Assembly (NCBI RefSeq): GCF_963676685.1
Contig: NC_092357.1
Location: 23,402,647 to 23,466,646 of the forward strand
Direction: 5' to 3'
Source: Mytilus edulis
Taxonomy: Eukaryota > Mollusca > Bivalvia > Mytilida > Mytilidae
Length of the DNA stretch: 64,000 nt
Each line of letters opens with the position of its first letter. The stretch's first letter is position 1. Under the pieces are notes generated by a model, which was not told the DNA's origin, searched no databases, and saw nothing but the letters and a program-made list of their open reading frames with translations. Positions 42,401 to 53,756 of this stretch are shown here, in pieces. Both the position numbers and the translations under genes were made by a program.

Positions 42401-45400
42401 TCAGAAGTAAAGAAGTTACGACATGAACAATACATGCATATAAATCTCATAAAGTTATTACTTAGTTTAAACAATACATCAGATTTCAGAAGTAAAGAAG
42501 TTACGACATGAACAATGCATGCATATAAATCTCATAAAGTTATTACTTAGTTTAAACAATACATCAGATTTCAGAAGTAAAGAAGTTACGACATGAACAA
42601 TACATGCATATAAATCTCATAAAGTTATTACTTAGTTTAAACAATACATCAGATTTCAGAAGTAAAGAAGTTACGACATGAACAATGCATGTATATAAAT
42701 CTCATAAAGTTATTACTTAGTTTAAACAATACATCAGATTTCAGAAGTAAAGAAGTTACGACATGAACAATACATGCATATAAATCTCATAAAGTTATTA
42801 CTTAGTTTAAACAATACATCAGATTTCAGAAGTAAAGAAGTTACGACATGAACAATACATGCATATAAATCTCATAAAGTTATTACTTAGTTTAAACAAT
42901 ACATCAGATTTCAGAAGTAAAGAAGTTACGACATGAACAATACATGCATATAAATCTCATAAAGTTATTACTTAGTTTAAACAATACATCAGATTTCAGA
43001 AGTAAAGAAGTTACGACATGAACAATACATGCATATAAATCTCATAAAGTTATTACTTAGTTTAAACAATACATCAGATTTCAGAAGTAAAGAAGTTACG
43101 ACATGAACAATACATGCATATAAATCTCATAAAGTTATTACTTAGTTTAAACAATACATCAGATTTCAGAAGTAAAGAAGTTACGACATGAACAATACAT
43201 GCATATAAATCTCATAAAGTTATTACTTAGTTTAAACAATACATCAGATTTCAGAAGTAAAGAAGTTACGACATGAACAATACATGCATATAAATCTCAT
43301 AAAGTTATTACTTAGTTTAAACAATACATCAGATTTCAGAAGTAAAGAAGTTACGACATGAACAATACATGCATATAAATCTCATAAAGTTATTACTTAG
43401 TTTAAACAATACATCAGATTTCAGAAGTAAAGAAGTTACGACATGAACAATACATGCATATAAATCTCATAAAGTTATTACTTAGTTTAAACAATACATC
43501 AGATTTCAGAAGTAAAGAAGTTACGACATGAACAATACATGCATATAAATCTCATAAAGTTATTACTTAGTTTAAACAATACATCAGATTTCAGAAGTAA
43601 AGAAGTTACGACATGAACAATACATGCATATAAATCTCATAAAGTTATTACTTAGTTTAAACAATACATCAGATTTCAGAAGTAAAGAAGTTACGACATG
43701 AACAATACATGCATATAAATCTCATAAAGTTATTACTTAGTTTAAACAATACATCAGATTTCAGAAGTAAAGAAGTTACGACATGAACAATACATGTATA
43801 TAAATCTCATAAAGTTATTACTTAGTTTAAACAATACATCAGATTTCAGAAGTAAAGAAGTTACGACATGAACAATACATGTATATAAATCTCATAAAGT
43901 TATTACTTAGTTTAAACAATACATCAGATTTCAGAAGTAAAGAAGTTACGACATGAACAATACATGTATATAAATCTCATAAAGTTATTACTTAGTTTAA
44001 ACAATACATCAGATTTCAGAAGTAAAGAAGTTACGACATGAACAATACATGTATATAAATCTCATAAAGTTATTACTTAGTTTAAACAATACATCAGATT
44101 TCAGAAGTAAAGAAGTTACGACATGAACAATACATGTATATAAATCTCATAAAGTTATTACTTAGTTTAAACAATACATCAGATTTCAGAAGTAAAGAAG
44201 TTACGACATGAACAATACATGTATATAAATCTCATAAAGTTATTACTTAGTTTAAACAATACATCAGATTTCAGAAGTAAAGAAGTTACGACATGAACAA
44301 TACATGTATATAAATCTCATAAAGTTATTACTTAGTTTAAACAATACATCAGATTTCAGAAGTAAAGAAGTTACGACATGAACAATACATGTATATAAAT
44401 CTCATAAAGTTATTACTTAGTTTAAACAATACATCAGATTTCAGAAGTAAAGAAGTTACGACATGAACAATACATGTATATAAATCTCATAAAGTTATTA
44501 CTTAGTTTAAACAATACATCAGATTTCAGAAGTAAAGAAGTTACGACATGAACAATGCATGTATATAAATCTCATAAAGTTATTACTTAGTTTAAACAAT
44601 ACATCAGATTTCAGAAGTAAAGAAGTTACGACATGAACAATGCATGTATATAAATCTCATAAAGTTATTACTTAGTTTAAACAATACATCAGATTTCAGA
44701 AGTAAAGAAGTTACGACATGAACAATGCATGTATATAAATCTCATAAAGTTATTACTTAGTTTAAACAATACATCAGATTTCAGAAGTAAAGAAGTTACG
44801 ACATGAACAATGCATGTATATAAATCTCATAAAGTTATTACTTAGTTTAAACAATACATCAGATTTCAGAAGTAAAGAAGTTACGACATGAACAATGCAT
44901 GTATATAAATCTCATAAAGTTATTACTTAGTTTAAACAATACATCAGATTTCAGAAGTAAAGAAGTTACGACATGAACAATGCATGTATATAAATCTCAT
45001 AAAGTTATTACTTAGTTTAAACAATACATCAGATTTCAGAAGTAAAGAAGTTACGACATGAACAATGCATGTATATAAATCTCATAAAGTTATTACTTAG
45101 TTTAAACAATACATCAGATTTCAGAAGTAAAGAAGTTACGACATGAACAATGCATGTATATAAATCTCATAAAGTTATTACTTAGTTTAAACAATACATC
45201 AGATTTCAGAAGTAAAGAAGTTACGACATGAACAATGCATGTATATAAATCTCATAAAGTTATTACTTAGTTTAAACAATACATCAGATTTCAGAAGTAA
45301 AGAAGTTACGACATGAACAATGCATGTATATAAATCTCATAAAGTTATTACTTAGTTTAAACAATACATCAGATTTCAGAAGTAAAGAAGTTACGACATG

Positions 45401-47927
45401 AACAATGCATGTATATAAATCTCATAAAGTTATTACTTAGTTTAAACAATACATCAGATTTCAGAAGTAAAGAAGTTACGACATGAACAATGCATGTATA
45501 TAAATCTCATAAAGTTATTACTTAGTTTAAACAATACATCAGATTTCAGAAGTAAAGAAGTTACGACATGAACAATGCATGTATATAAATCTCATAAAGT
45601 TATTACTTAGTTTAAACAATACATCAGATTTCAGAAGTAAAGAAGTTACGACATGAACAATGCATGTATATAAATCTCATAAAGTTATTACTTAGTTTAA
45701 ACAATACATCAGATTTCAGAAGTAAAGAAGTTACGACATGAACAATGCATGTATATAAATCTCATAAAGTTATTACTTAGTTTAAACAATACATCAGATT
45801 TCAGAAGTAAAGAAGTTACGACATGAACAATGCATGTATATAAATCTCATAAAGTTATTACTTAGTTTAAACAATACATCAGATTTCAGAAGTAAAGAAG
45901 TTACGACATGAACAATACATGTATATAAATCTCATAAAGTTATTACTTAGTTTAAACAATACATCAGATTTCAGAAGTAAAGAAGTTACGACATGAACAA
46001 TACATGTATATAAATCTCATAAAGTTATTACTTAGTTTAAACAATACATCAGATTTCAGAAGTAAAGAAGTTACGACATGAACAATACATGTATATAAAT
46101 CTCATAAAGTTATTACTTAGTTTAAACAATACATCAGATTTCAGAAGTAAAGAAGTTACGACATGAACAATACATGTATATAAATCTCATAAAGTTATTA
46201 CTTAGTTTAAACAATACATCAGATTTCAGAAGTAAAGAAGTTACGACATGAACAATACATGTATATAAATCTCATAAAGTTATTACTTAGTTTAAACAAT
46301 ACATCAGATTTCAGAAGTAAAGAAGTTACGACATGAACAATACATGTATATAAATCTCATAAAGTTATTACTTAGTTTAAACAATACATCAGATTTCAGA
46401 AGTAAAGAAGTTACGACATGAACAATACATGTATATAAATCTCATAAAGTTATTACTTAGTTTAAACAATACATCAGATTTCAGAAGTAAAGAAGTTACG
46501 ACATGAACAATACATGTATATAAATCTCATAAAGTTATTACTTAGTTTAAACAATACATCAGATTTCAGAAGTAAAGAAGTTACGACATGAACAATACAT
46601 GTATATAAATCTCATAAAGTTATTACTTAGTTTAAACAATACATCAGATTTCAGAAGTAAAGAAGTTACGACATGAACAATACATGTATATAAATCTCAT
46701 AAAGTTATTACTTAGTTTAAACAATACATCAGATTTCAGAAGTAAAGAAGTTACGACATGAACAATACATGTATATAAATCTCATAAAGTTATTACTTAG
46801 TTTAAACAATACATCAGATTTCAGAAGTAAAGAAGTTACGACATGAACAATACATGTATATAAATCTCATAAAGTTATTACTTAGTTTAAACAATACATC
46901 AGATTTCAGAAGTAAAGAAGTTACGACATGAACAATACATGTATATAAATCTCATAAAGTTATTACTTAGTTTAAACAATACATCAGATTTCAGAAGTAA
47001 AGAAGTTACGACATGAACAATACATGTATATAAATCTCATAAAGTTATTACTTAGTTTAAACAATACATCAGATTTCAGAAGTAAAGAAGTTACGACATG
47101 AACAATACATGTATATAAATCTCATAAAGTTATTACTTAGTTTAAACAATACATCAGATTTCAGAAGTAAAGAAGTTACGACATGAACAATACATGTATA
47201 TAAATCTCATAAAGTTATTACTTAGTTTAAACAATACATCAGATTTCAGAAGTAAAGAAGTTACGACATGAACAATACATGTATATAAATCTCATAAAGT
47301 TATTACTTAGTTTAAACAATACATCAGATTTCAGAAGTAAAGAAGTTACGACATGAACAATACATGTATATAAATCTCATAAAGTTATTACTTAGTTTAA
47401 ACAATACATCAGATTTCAGAAGTAAAGAAGTTACGACATGAACAATACATGTATATAAATCTCATAAAGTTATTACTTAGTTTAAACAATACATCAGATT
47501 TCAGAAGTAAAGAAGTTACGACATGAACAATACATGTATATAAATCTCATAAAGTTATTACTTAGTTTAAACAATACATCAGATTTCAGAAGTAAAGAAG
47601 TTACGACATGAACAATACATGTATATAAATCTCATAAAGTTATTACTTAGTTTAAACAATACATCAGATTTCAGAAGTAAAGAAGTTACGACATGAACAA
47701 TACATGTATATAAATCTCATAAAGTTATTACTTAGTTTAAACAATACATCAGATTTCAGAAGTAAAGAAGTTACGACATGAACAATACATGTATATAAAT
47801 CTCATAAAGAAGTTACGACATGAACAATACATGTATATAAATCTCATAAAGTTATTACTTAGTTTAAACAATACATCAGATTTTAGAAGTAAAGAAGTTA
47901 CAACATGAACAATATATGTATATGAAA
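39382..47927 (+). repeat. 85-bp minisatellite, about 100 units, derived from exon 5
   Basis: aaatctcataaagttattac marks every unit at 39382 + 85n through 47797, with no length change in 99 consecutive units. A 42-base truncated unit and one diverged final unit follow. Unit 1 is the end of the coding exon: 70 bases including the stop, plus 15 bases of 3' sequence. The first units keep the exon-like block tttaagtagcaaagaag. Most later ones carry tttcagaagtaaagaag, with a mixed zone to about 41400. Local blocks share sub-variants: acatgcatat at about 42090-43740 and tgcatgtata at about 44550-45850. 85 is not a multiple of three and each unit carries stops, so this is not a coding repeat. Confidence 0.97.
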
Positions 47928-48184
47928 CTTTCACAAGCAGAATATTTTCAGTGGAAAGTAATGAAAAATATATTATGAGGCCAGTATGCATTGAAAACAG
48001 ATTGAGCTATCTACAAGTTTATGTATATTTTAATAATACATACATATGGAGATATTTTGTCATTGGAAAATTATGATGATGTTATATGGCTGTACGTATT
48101 GAAAACAGATTGTGTTATCTTCAAGTTTGTAAATCCTTGTTATAGTGGAAGAGAGTTGTTTTTCTATTAATGAGTTGTGATGTA

Positions 48185-48190
48185 AATAAA
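48185..48190 (+). terminator. Candidate poly(A) signal AATAAA downstream of the array
   Basis: This is the first AATAAA on the + strand after the stop codon at 39451 that I can find. It sits in tgtaaataaaaagtgg. The repeat unit itself has neither AATAAA nor ATTAAA. Use by the gene is inference, since it would give a 3' untranslated region of about 8.7 kb. Confidence 0.3.
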
Positions 48191-51100
48191 AAGTGGTTTG
48201 ATATAATTTGCTGTAGATTTATACATATATCTTCAAGTCTCAACATTTCAGCGTCCATTACTTCTTTTAAAAACAATTTGTTATATTATAACAATCTATG
48301 TTTGACATTAAAGTGTGTGTATAAGAAGATCCATATATAGTTAAGTGTTGCTTGGTAAACATCTGTCTTTGTATGTTATCCTTGACCTTCAAAAATCTTC
48401 TCCTCTGAAACTACTGGGTCAAATTTGACCAGACTCTGCCACAATCATGAAAGTGGTATATTGTTGAAAAAATGTGACAGAGGACAGAGGAATAAAAAGA
48501 ACATAGGGCTAAAATTCAAGAAATGAGTATTATTGAAGAGCAAGAATGTTCAGAATGTTTTTTGTCTACCTTATTTTCAATTATGTCAAAAGTGCCAGAG
48601 AACTTCATGTAGAATTTATGACCCTCAGATAAGGAACTTAAGCAGCTTTTCAAATTTTTGCCTATTATCTCATAAAATTGTAATAGATGGATAGAAAATA
48701 CAAAAAGCAAAAATTATCAGCAAGTGAATAGTTACACAAATCAACGGCCAAAATATTCAGTCAATTCTTTGTGAGAATGATTGCCTTTAAATAAAGATTT
48801 CATTTTTTTTTTGCTTTTTAGCTCACCATCACTTGGCATCCGTCATCTTGATCGTCTATTGTCGTCTCCTGTCGTTATCCACTGTCTTTGTCATCTGTCG
48901 TCATCACAAACTATTCAAAAAATGTTTTCCTCTGAAACCACTGGACATACTACCTTCAAACTTTAATGTTCCTTAGGGTATCTTGTTTAAAAATTGTATA
49001 TACAGTTTTGATCCATCAACAAACATGCTCGCCATAGCTAAACATTGAACATAGAAGTAAAATGCAGTTTTAGGCTTATATCTAAAAAAATAAAGCTTTT
49101 AGAGCAAATCGGACAAGAGTTAAAATTGTTCAATTGGTCAAGATCTATTAGCCCTGAAATTTTCAGATAAAGCGAAGAACCCATTGTTGGATTGCTGCCG
49201 CTAAATTTGTAAAATTGCTGGTTTTTGTTAATATCTTGTCTTGTTTAAAAATTTTAGCATTACATTTATAGTTCATCTAAGGACACTCACAGAATTGATG
49301 CAAAAGTTCTCCACATGCAGAGATTATGACAAGCTCTGTACAGTTGACATGACAATTTGTTCTTATATTTATATCATATAAGCAAATCGACTCCATACTC
49401 TGATAAGTATTGTATACTCTGTCAAATGAAAATCTAAAGTGATCATATTTCTGTTCTTCAGTCATCATATTGAACCCAACACGTTAAAGGTATACAACTG
49501 CAATTGTGGAGTTGTTCGATCAGATTTTCTATTTTCTAACTTATGTATTTTTGAGTTATGAAAGTCTTCCATTTTTGTGTTATTTACTCCACTTATCCAA
49601 GGTTGTCTTAAAGTATAGATAAAAACTGCTTCACCTGGTAGACCCGTCATCGTGCTCATGTAAGTGCAAATCCAGTGATTAGTCTATTATTGTGGTTCAC
49701 ATTTGGGGGGAAGGAAGGAGAGATTGTGGTTACAACGATTGGAATATACACGTTGTCATGTCTGAACCATTTATGCCGCAACGTCTATCCAACTGATGAC
49801 GGCATCTTTCAAAGGTAACAAAAGGTATCAAACCCAATTGAAGTTAAGAGTAGCAAACGAACTGCTTTTAGTGTTCATTGCTTATATTTCTGTAATATTC
49901 TTGATAAACGAAACGAACGACCATATACATACTTCTAGACAAACTACGTACATTTATCTACAATTGAAGACAATTTCAAGCGATGACTACATGTATGTCT
50001 TATGACTTCCAGTTTGATCGATTTTTGATTTATTCATTAGGCTTGTAAAAGCAATTATTGACCATTTGTTTGAGGATGATTCGTGCTTGTTATATTTTCA
50101 TTCATTTTGCAAAGATCATTTCGTTATGTAATAGGAGCTGTTCTTAGAACCAAAATGTGTGGCCATTGTTTTATAATACTGAAATGAAGGCAGTGTCATG
50201 TAGCTGACACTGTTCATGATACGTTAGTTGTATTGATAAGAAATCAGTAAATATATATGAAGTATTGTAAATAAAAAACATATTGTAATAATTTGACCTT
50301 TCTTGTTTTAGTAACACATTTAGTATTGGGAAGCCATTTTACAGTATATTTACAAATGTACAAACTTTAATAATCAATTCTTTTCTGGTAATGACTTCTT
50401 TAGACATGCACTTCGGCAAATTCACCTTAACTCGTGTATGTATCCTGTAATTGTATATATAGAGTAAATCGTCGTAACTATGAGGAATTTTTCTTAATTT
50501 AAAAAATAAAAGCGATAATTGATTTTGTGTCTTGACAACATCTTCTGATATACATATATATTAAAATAAAAGAATTAATTCCGTGACAATTTTGGTATAC
50601 GTAGCAACAGTTTGCTTAAGTAATTCCTTTTCTTTAAACGTGTTGTCTGTTGTTATACTTTAATGTATGCTCTATGTACAACATAAGACTAGTGTGTCAC
50701 TTTTAGCTCTCGATATGAACTACGGCTGTTTCATTAAAGGTCATTAAGATATGACATCATTAGAACCTTGTCAAACATATTGGATGCCATTGGTAGTTTA
50801 ACGACGTCATCGATACTCGCATACAAAATAAATGAATCATTAATGTATTTGTTTTTACTGAGGTTGATATTGATGTCTTTTCATCAAGTTATATACCTGG
50901 ACAATGAAATAAAACAGTGCTTTTGGGACGATTGAATTAAACTTCAAGAACTGCTTGTATGAATGCAGGTGTCTATCAAACTATCATGCCTTTAATTGCG
51001 TCTCACTAAAACAGTTTTGTAGCAACAATTTGTAACGTGTTCTTTTGCGGGTGTCAAACTGTAAGTCAGAAGCACAAATACACGGGCAGCAACTTAACAA

Positions 51101-51559
51101 CGGGTTGTCTGATTGTTTTGACAATTGTACATGTTGTAGGACACATAGATCTCAACTTGATGAACATTGTCAGATTGTTACACTGAAGTAAACATGACTA
51201 TATAGCAGTTAATTTTATTCATTGAAAATTATACAACTGTGTGAATGATCAAGGTCCGTTTTCAGAAACAAAGAGACTATGAAATGTCTATCATCTTTTC
51301 ACGATAAGTATGTTGTTGTTCCTGTGCGCATGCGAACACAGCTTCAAATAATATGGTTTTTGTATACTATGTAAAACGTAATAATACGAGTATCTTGTAA
51401 AAGAATTAGGAATAAATCAGTACTCAGGTAAAAAATAATGTAGTAAGGCTTAAAGAGACTACATTAACGACATCACTAATCAAGAATTATTAGCAAACCC
51501 TAAAAGATTCCGGGGATTTATGAAAAGTAAGAAATGCAAATCTGTTTGAGTTTCACCTC

Positions 51560-52200
51560 TCAATGATACAGATTAACTCACTCAAAAAGTGATAAAAAAG
51601 CAAACATTCTGAATGATCCATTTTCATCTGTATTCAACACCAGTGAGAATATTAATACCATACATAATAAGAGACAGAGTCTACATAGTACAATGAACAA
51701 AATAGATGTAACTAAAAATTGTGTACAAAAATTGTTAAGTAACTTGAACATCCACAAAGCAGCTGGTCCAGTCGAGATCCAAAGACTCACCTAGCAGCAA
51801 CATTTACCACTTTCTTTCAAGCGTCAATCAATCAAGGCACCATACCACCATAATGGAAAGAAGCCTTTGTTGTTCTAATTTTCAAGAAAGGAGATAAAAG
51901 ACGTGCCAGTAACTACTGTCCAGTTTCATTGCCTGTTGCCAGATGCAAAATCCTAGAGCACATACTATGCAGTAGTATTGCAAACATCATGATACCCACT
52001 GCATCCTTAACGACGCGCAACATGGATTAAGAAAAAAACGTTACTGTGAGTCACAACTGATCCTTACAATATAGGACTTGGATAAAAACATAACTCTCGG
52101 TAAACAAATTGACCTTATCTTTCTTGATTTTTCCAAGGCATTCAATTATGTCCGTCACGAGAGACTATTATACAAAACAGAGTACTTTGGTAACCCATAT
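51560..52200 (+). pseudogene. Decayed LINE reverse transcriptase fragment (copy 1)
   Basis: With several frame changes the translation gives L-S-N-L-N-I-H-K-A-A-G-P (about 51740), K-K-G-D-K-R-x-A-S-N-Y-x-P-V-S-L (about 51885) and, at about 52105-52165, the motif A region I-F-L-D-F-S-K-A-F-N-x-V-x-H-E-R-L-L. These are standard landmarks of CR1/Jockey-type LINEs. Stops and frameshifts are many, and motif B and C are missing because the next fragment begins at about 52200. Confidence 0.75.
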
Positions 52201-52855
52201 ACAAAAACATAAATTTGACAAGGATATGATTTTGGCGAATCAAAAGTCTTTCATGGCTTCAATGAACATTACATTAACCAGTAAATTGGATGAATTGCCT
52301 TGTCTGTATTAGATAGTTCCTTAGCTTTATCAAATTCCGTCAAATGTCCATCAGATTAACATAGATTTTGTCCACAGATAAAGATGACCCTGTTCCCAAA
52401 AACGTCTGGATATCGTAAATTTCGATTTTTCTTTAAAATAAGTTAAATCAAAACTGTTAATTTGTAAACCCTGTATACCACCATTACCCATATGAATATG
52501 AAAACTCGGCTAAATCCAATAATCCAAAATATGCTTTTCAACATGAAAATGGTACATGTAGAATATATCATAAATTTATTACCGGGACACCGGCCATACG
52601 GCATATTTTGTAAATAATGAACAAAAAAGTAAAATATGCTACACAGAGGACCCAGTGATTAGTATGCTGATGTTTCTAACAAACAACATATTTTGAGTGA
52701 GACTTTGATCAACAAATATCGGCGTTCCGATGGAACGAACTGTAAGCCTCTCCCTGCCGACCTCTTTTTATGTTCATTTGAGTCGGAGTTCTTTCGACAA
52801 CTTATCAAAAACAAACGTTCAGAGAAGACAGATTATTCAATTTCACATTCAGATA
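52200..52855 (+). pseudogene. Fragment of a different reverse transcriptase, cut by the duplication (copy 1)
   Basis: From 52205 the frame reads K-F-D-K-D-M and later T-S-K-L-D-E-L-P-C-L-Y. After a decayed gap, about 52710-52850 gives I-x-x-P-M-x-T-N-C-x-P-L-P-A-D-L-F-L and S-F-E-S-E-F. I associate this palm layout with a YIDD-type reverse transcriptase family common in aquatic animals (possibly Penelope-like; unsure). The sequence stops at 52855, just before the catalytic Y-I-D-D, where copy 2 continues through it. Confidence 0.65.
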
Positions 52856-52906
52856 AATTATATGTTAACATTTTTATACCATTTTCCCACTTTTGTTTAC
52901 TTTGCC
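52856..52906. other. 51-bp junction filler between duplicated blocks
   Basis: The bases between the end of flank copy 1 (cacattcagata) and the first unit of the second array (aaatctcataaag) match neither the downstream sequence of copy 2 nor the array. They read aattatatgttaaca and so on. I found no second copy in the window. Confidence 0.75.
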
Positions 52907-53756
52907 AAATCTCATAAAGTTATTACTTAGTTTAAACAATACATCAGATTTCAGAAGTAAAGAAGTTACGACATGAACAATACATGTATATAAATCTCAT
53001 AAAGTTATTACTTAGTTTAAACAATACATCAGATTTCAGAAGTAAAGAAGTTACGACATGAACAATACATGTATATAAATCTCATAAAGTTATTACTTAG
53101 TTTAAACAATACATCAGATTTCAGAAGTAAAGAAGTTACGACATGAACAATACATGTATATAAATCTCATAAAGTTATTACTTAGTTTAAACAATACATC
53201 AGATTTCAGAAGTAAAGAAGTTACGACATGAACAATACATGTATATAAATCTCATAAAGTTATTACTTAGTTTAAACAATACATCAGATTTCAGAAGTAA
53301 AGAAGTTACGACATGAACAATACATGTATATAAATCTCATAAAGTTATTACTTAGTTTAAACAATACATCAGATTTCAGAAGTAAAGAAGTTACGACATG
53401 AACAATACATGTATATAAATCTCATAAAGTTATTACTTAGTTTAAACAATACATCAGATTTCAGAAGTAAAGAAGTTACGACATGAACAATACATGTATA
53501 TAAATCTCATAAAGTTATTACTTAGTTTAAACAATACATCAGATTTCAGAAGTAAAGAAGTTACGACATGAACAATACATGTATATAAATCTCATAAAGT
53601 TATTACTTAGTTTAAACAATACATCAGATTTCAGAAGTAAAGAAGTTACGACATGAACAATACATGTATATAAATCTCATAAAGTTATTACTTAGTTTAA
53701 ACAATACATCAGATTTTAGAAGTAAAGAAGTTACAACATGAACAATATATGTATAT
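52907..53756 (+). repeat. 85-bp minisatellite, second array (10 units)
   Basis: There are exactly ten 85-base units, all of the tttcagaagtaaag / acatgtatat type except the last. The last carries the same variants as the final unit of the first array (ttttagaag, caacatgaacaatatatg). The 42-base truncated unit seen just before that final unit in array 1 is absent. Confidence 0.97.

Larger units (their letters stand above)
47928..52855 (+). repeat. Near-identical flank, copy 1
   Basis: This matches 53757-58686 at a fixed offset of 5831-5833 bases. By eye the only differences are two one-base indels in homopolymers (about 48560, 48805) and two substitutions (about 50606, 51085). It contains AT-rich non-coding text, an 'agctcacc...ccgtcatc' dispersed-repeat patch (48820-48990) and two decayed reverse transcriptase fragments at 51560-52200 and 52200-52855. 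Short frames (60-70 codons) repeat in both copies only because the DNA does. Confidence 0.95.

Noticed and set aside
39382..47927. CRISPR-like array
   Set aside because: Units repeat end to end with no unique spacers, the genome is eukaryotic, and unit 1 is part of an exon. It is a minisatellite.
47749..47991. 80-codon minus-strand frame across the array end
   Set aside because: It arises from the 42-base truncated unit creating a repeated peptide. The equivalent frame in the second copy differs only by that unit.
49796..50005. Small frames conserved in both duplicated flanks (e.g. 69 codons here and at 55627-55836)
   Set aside because: The identity only reflects duplication of the DNA. There are too few differences to test coding constraint, and no motif is visible.
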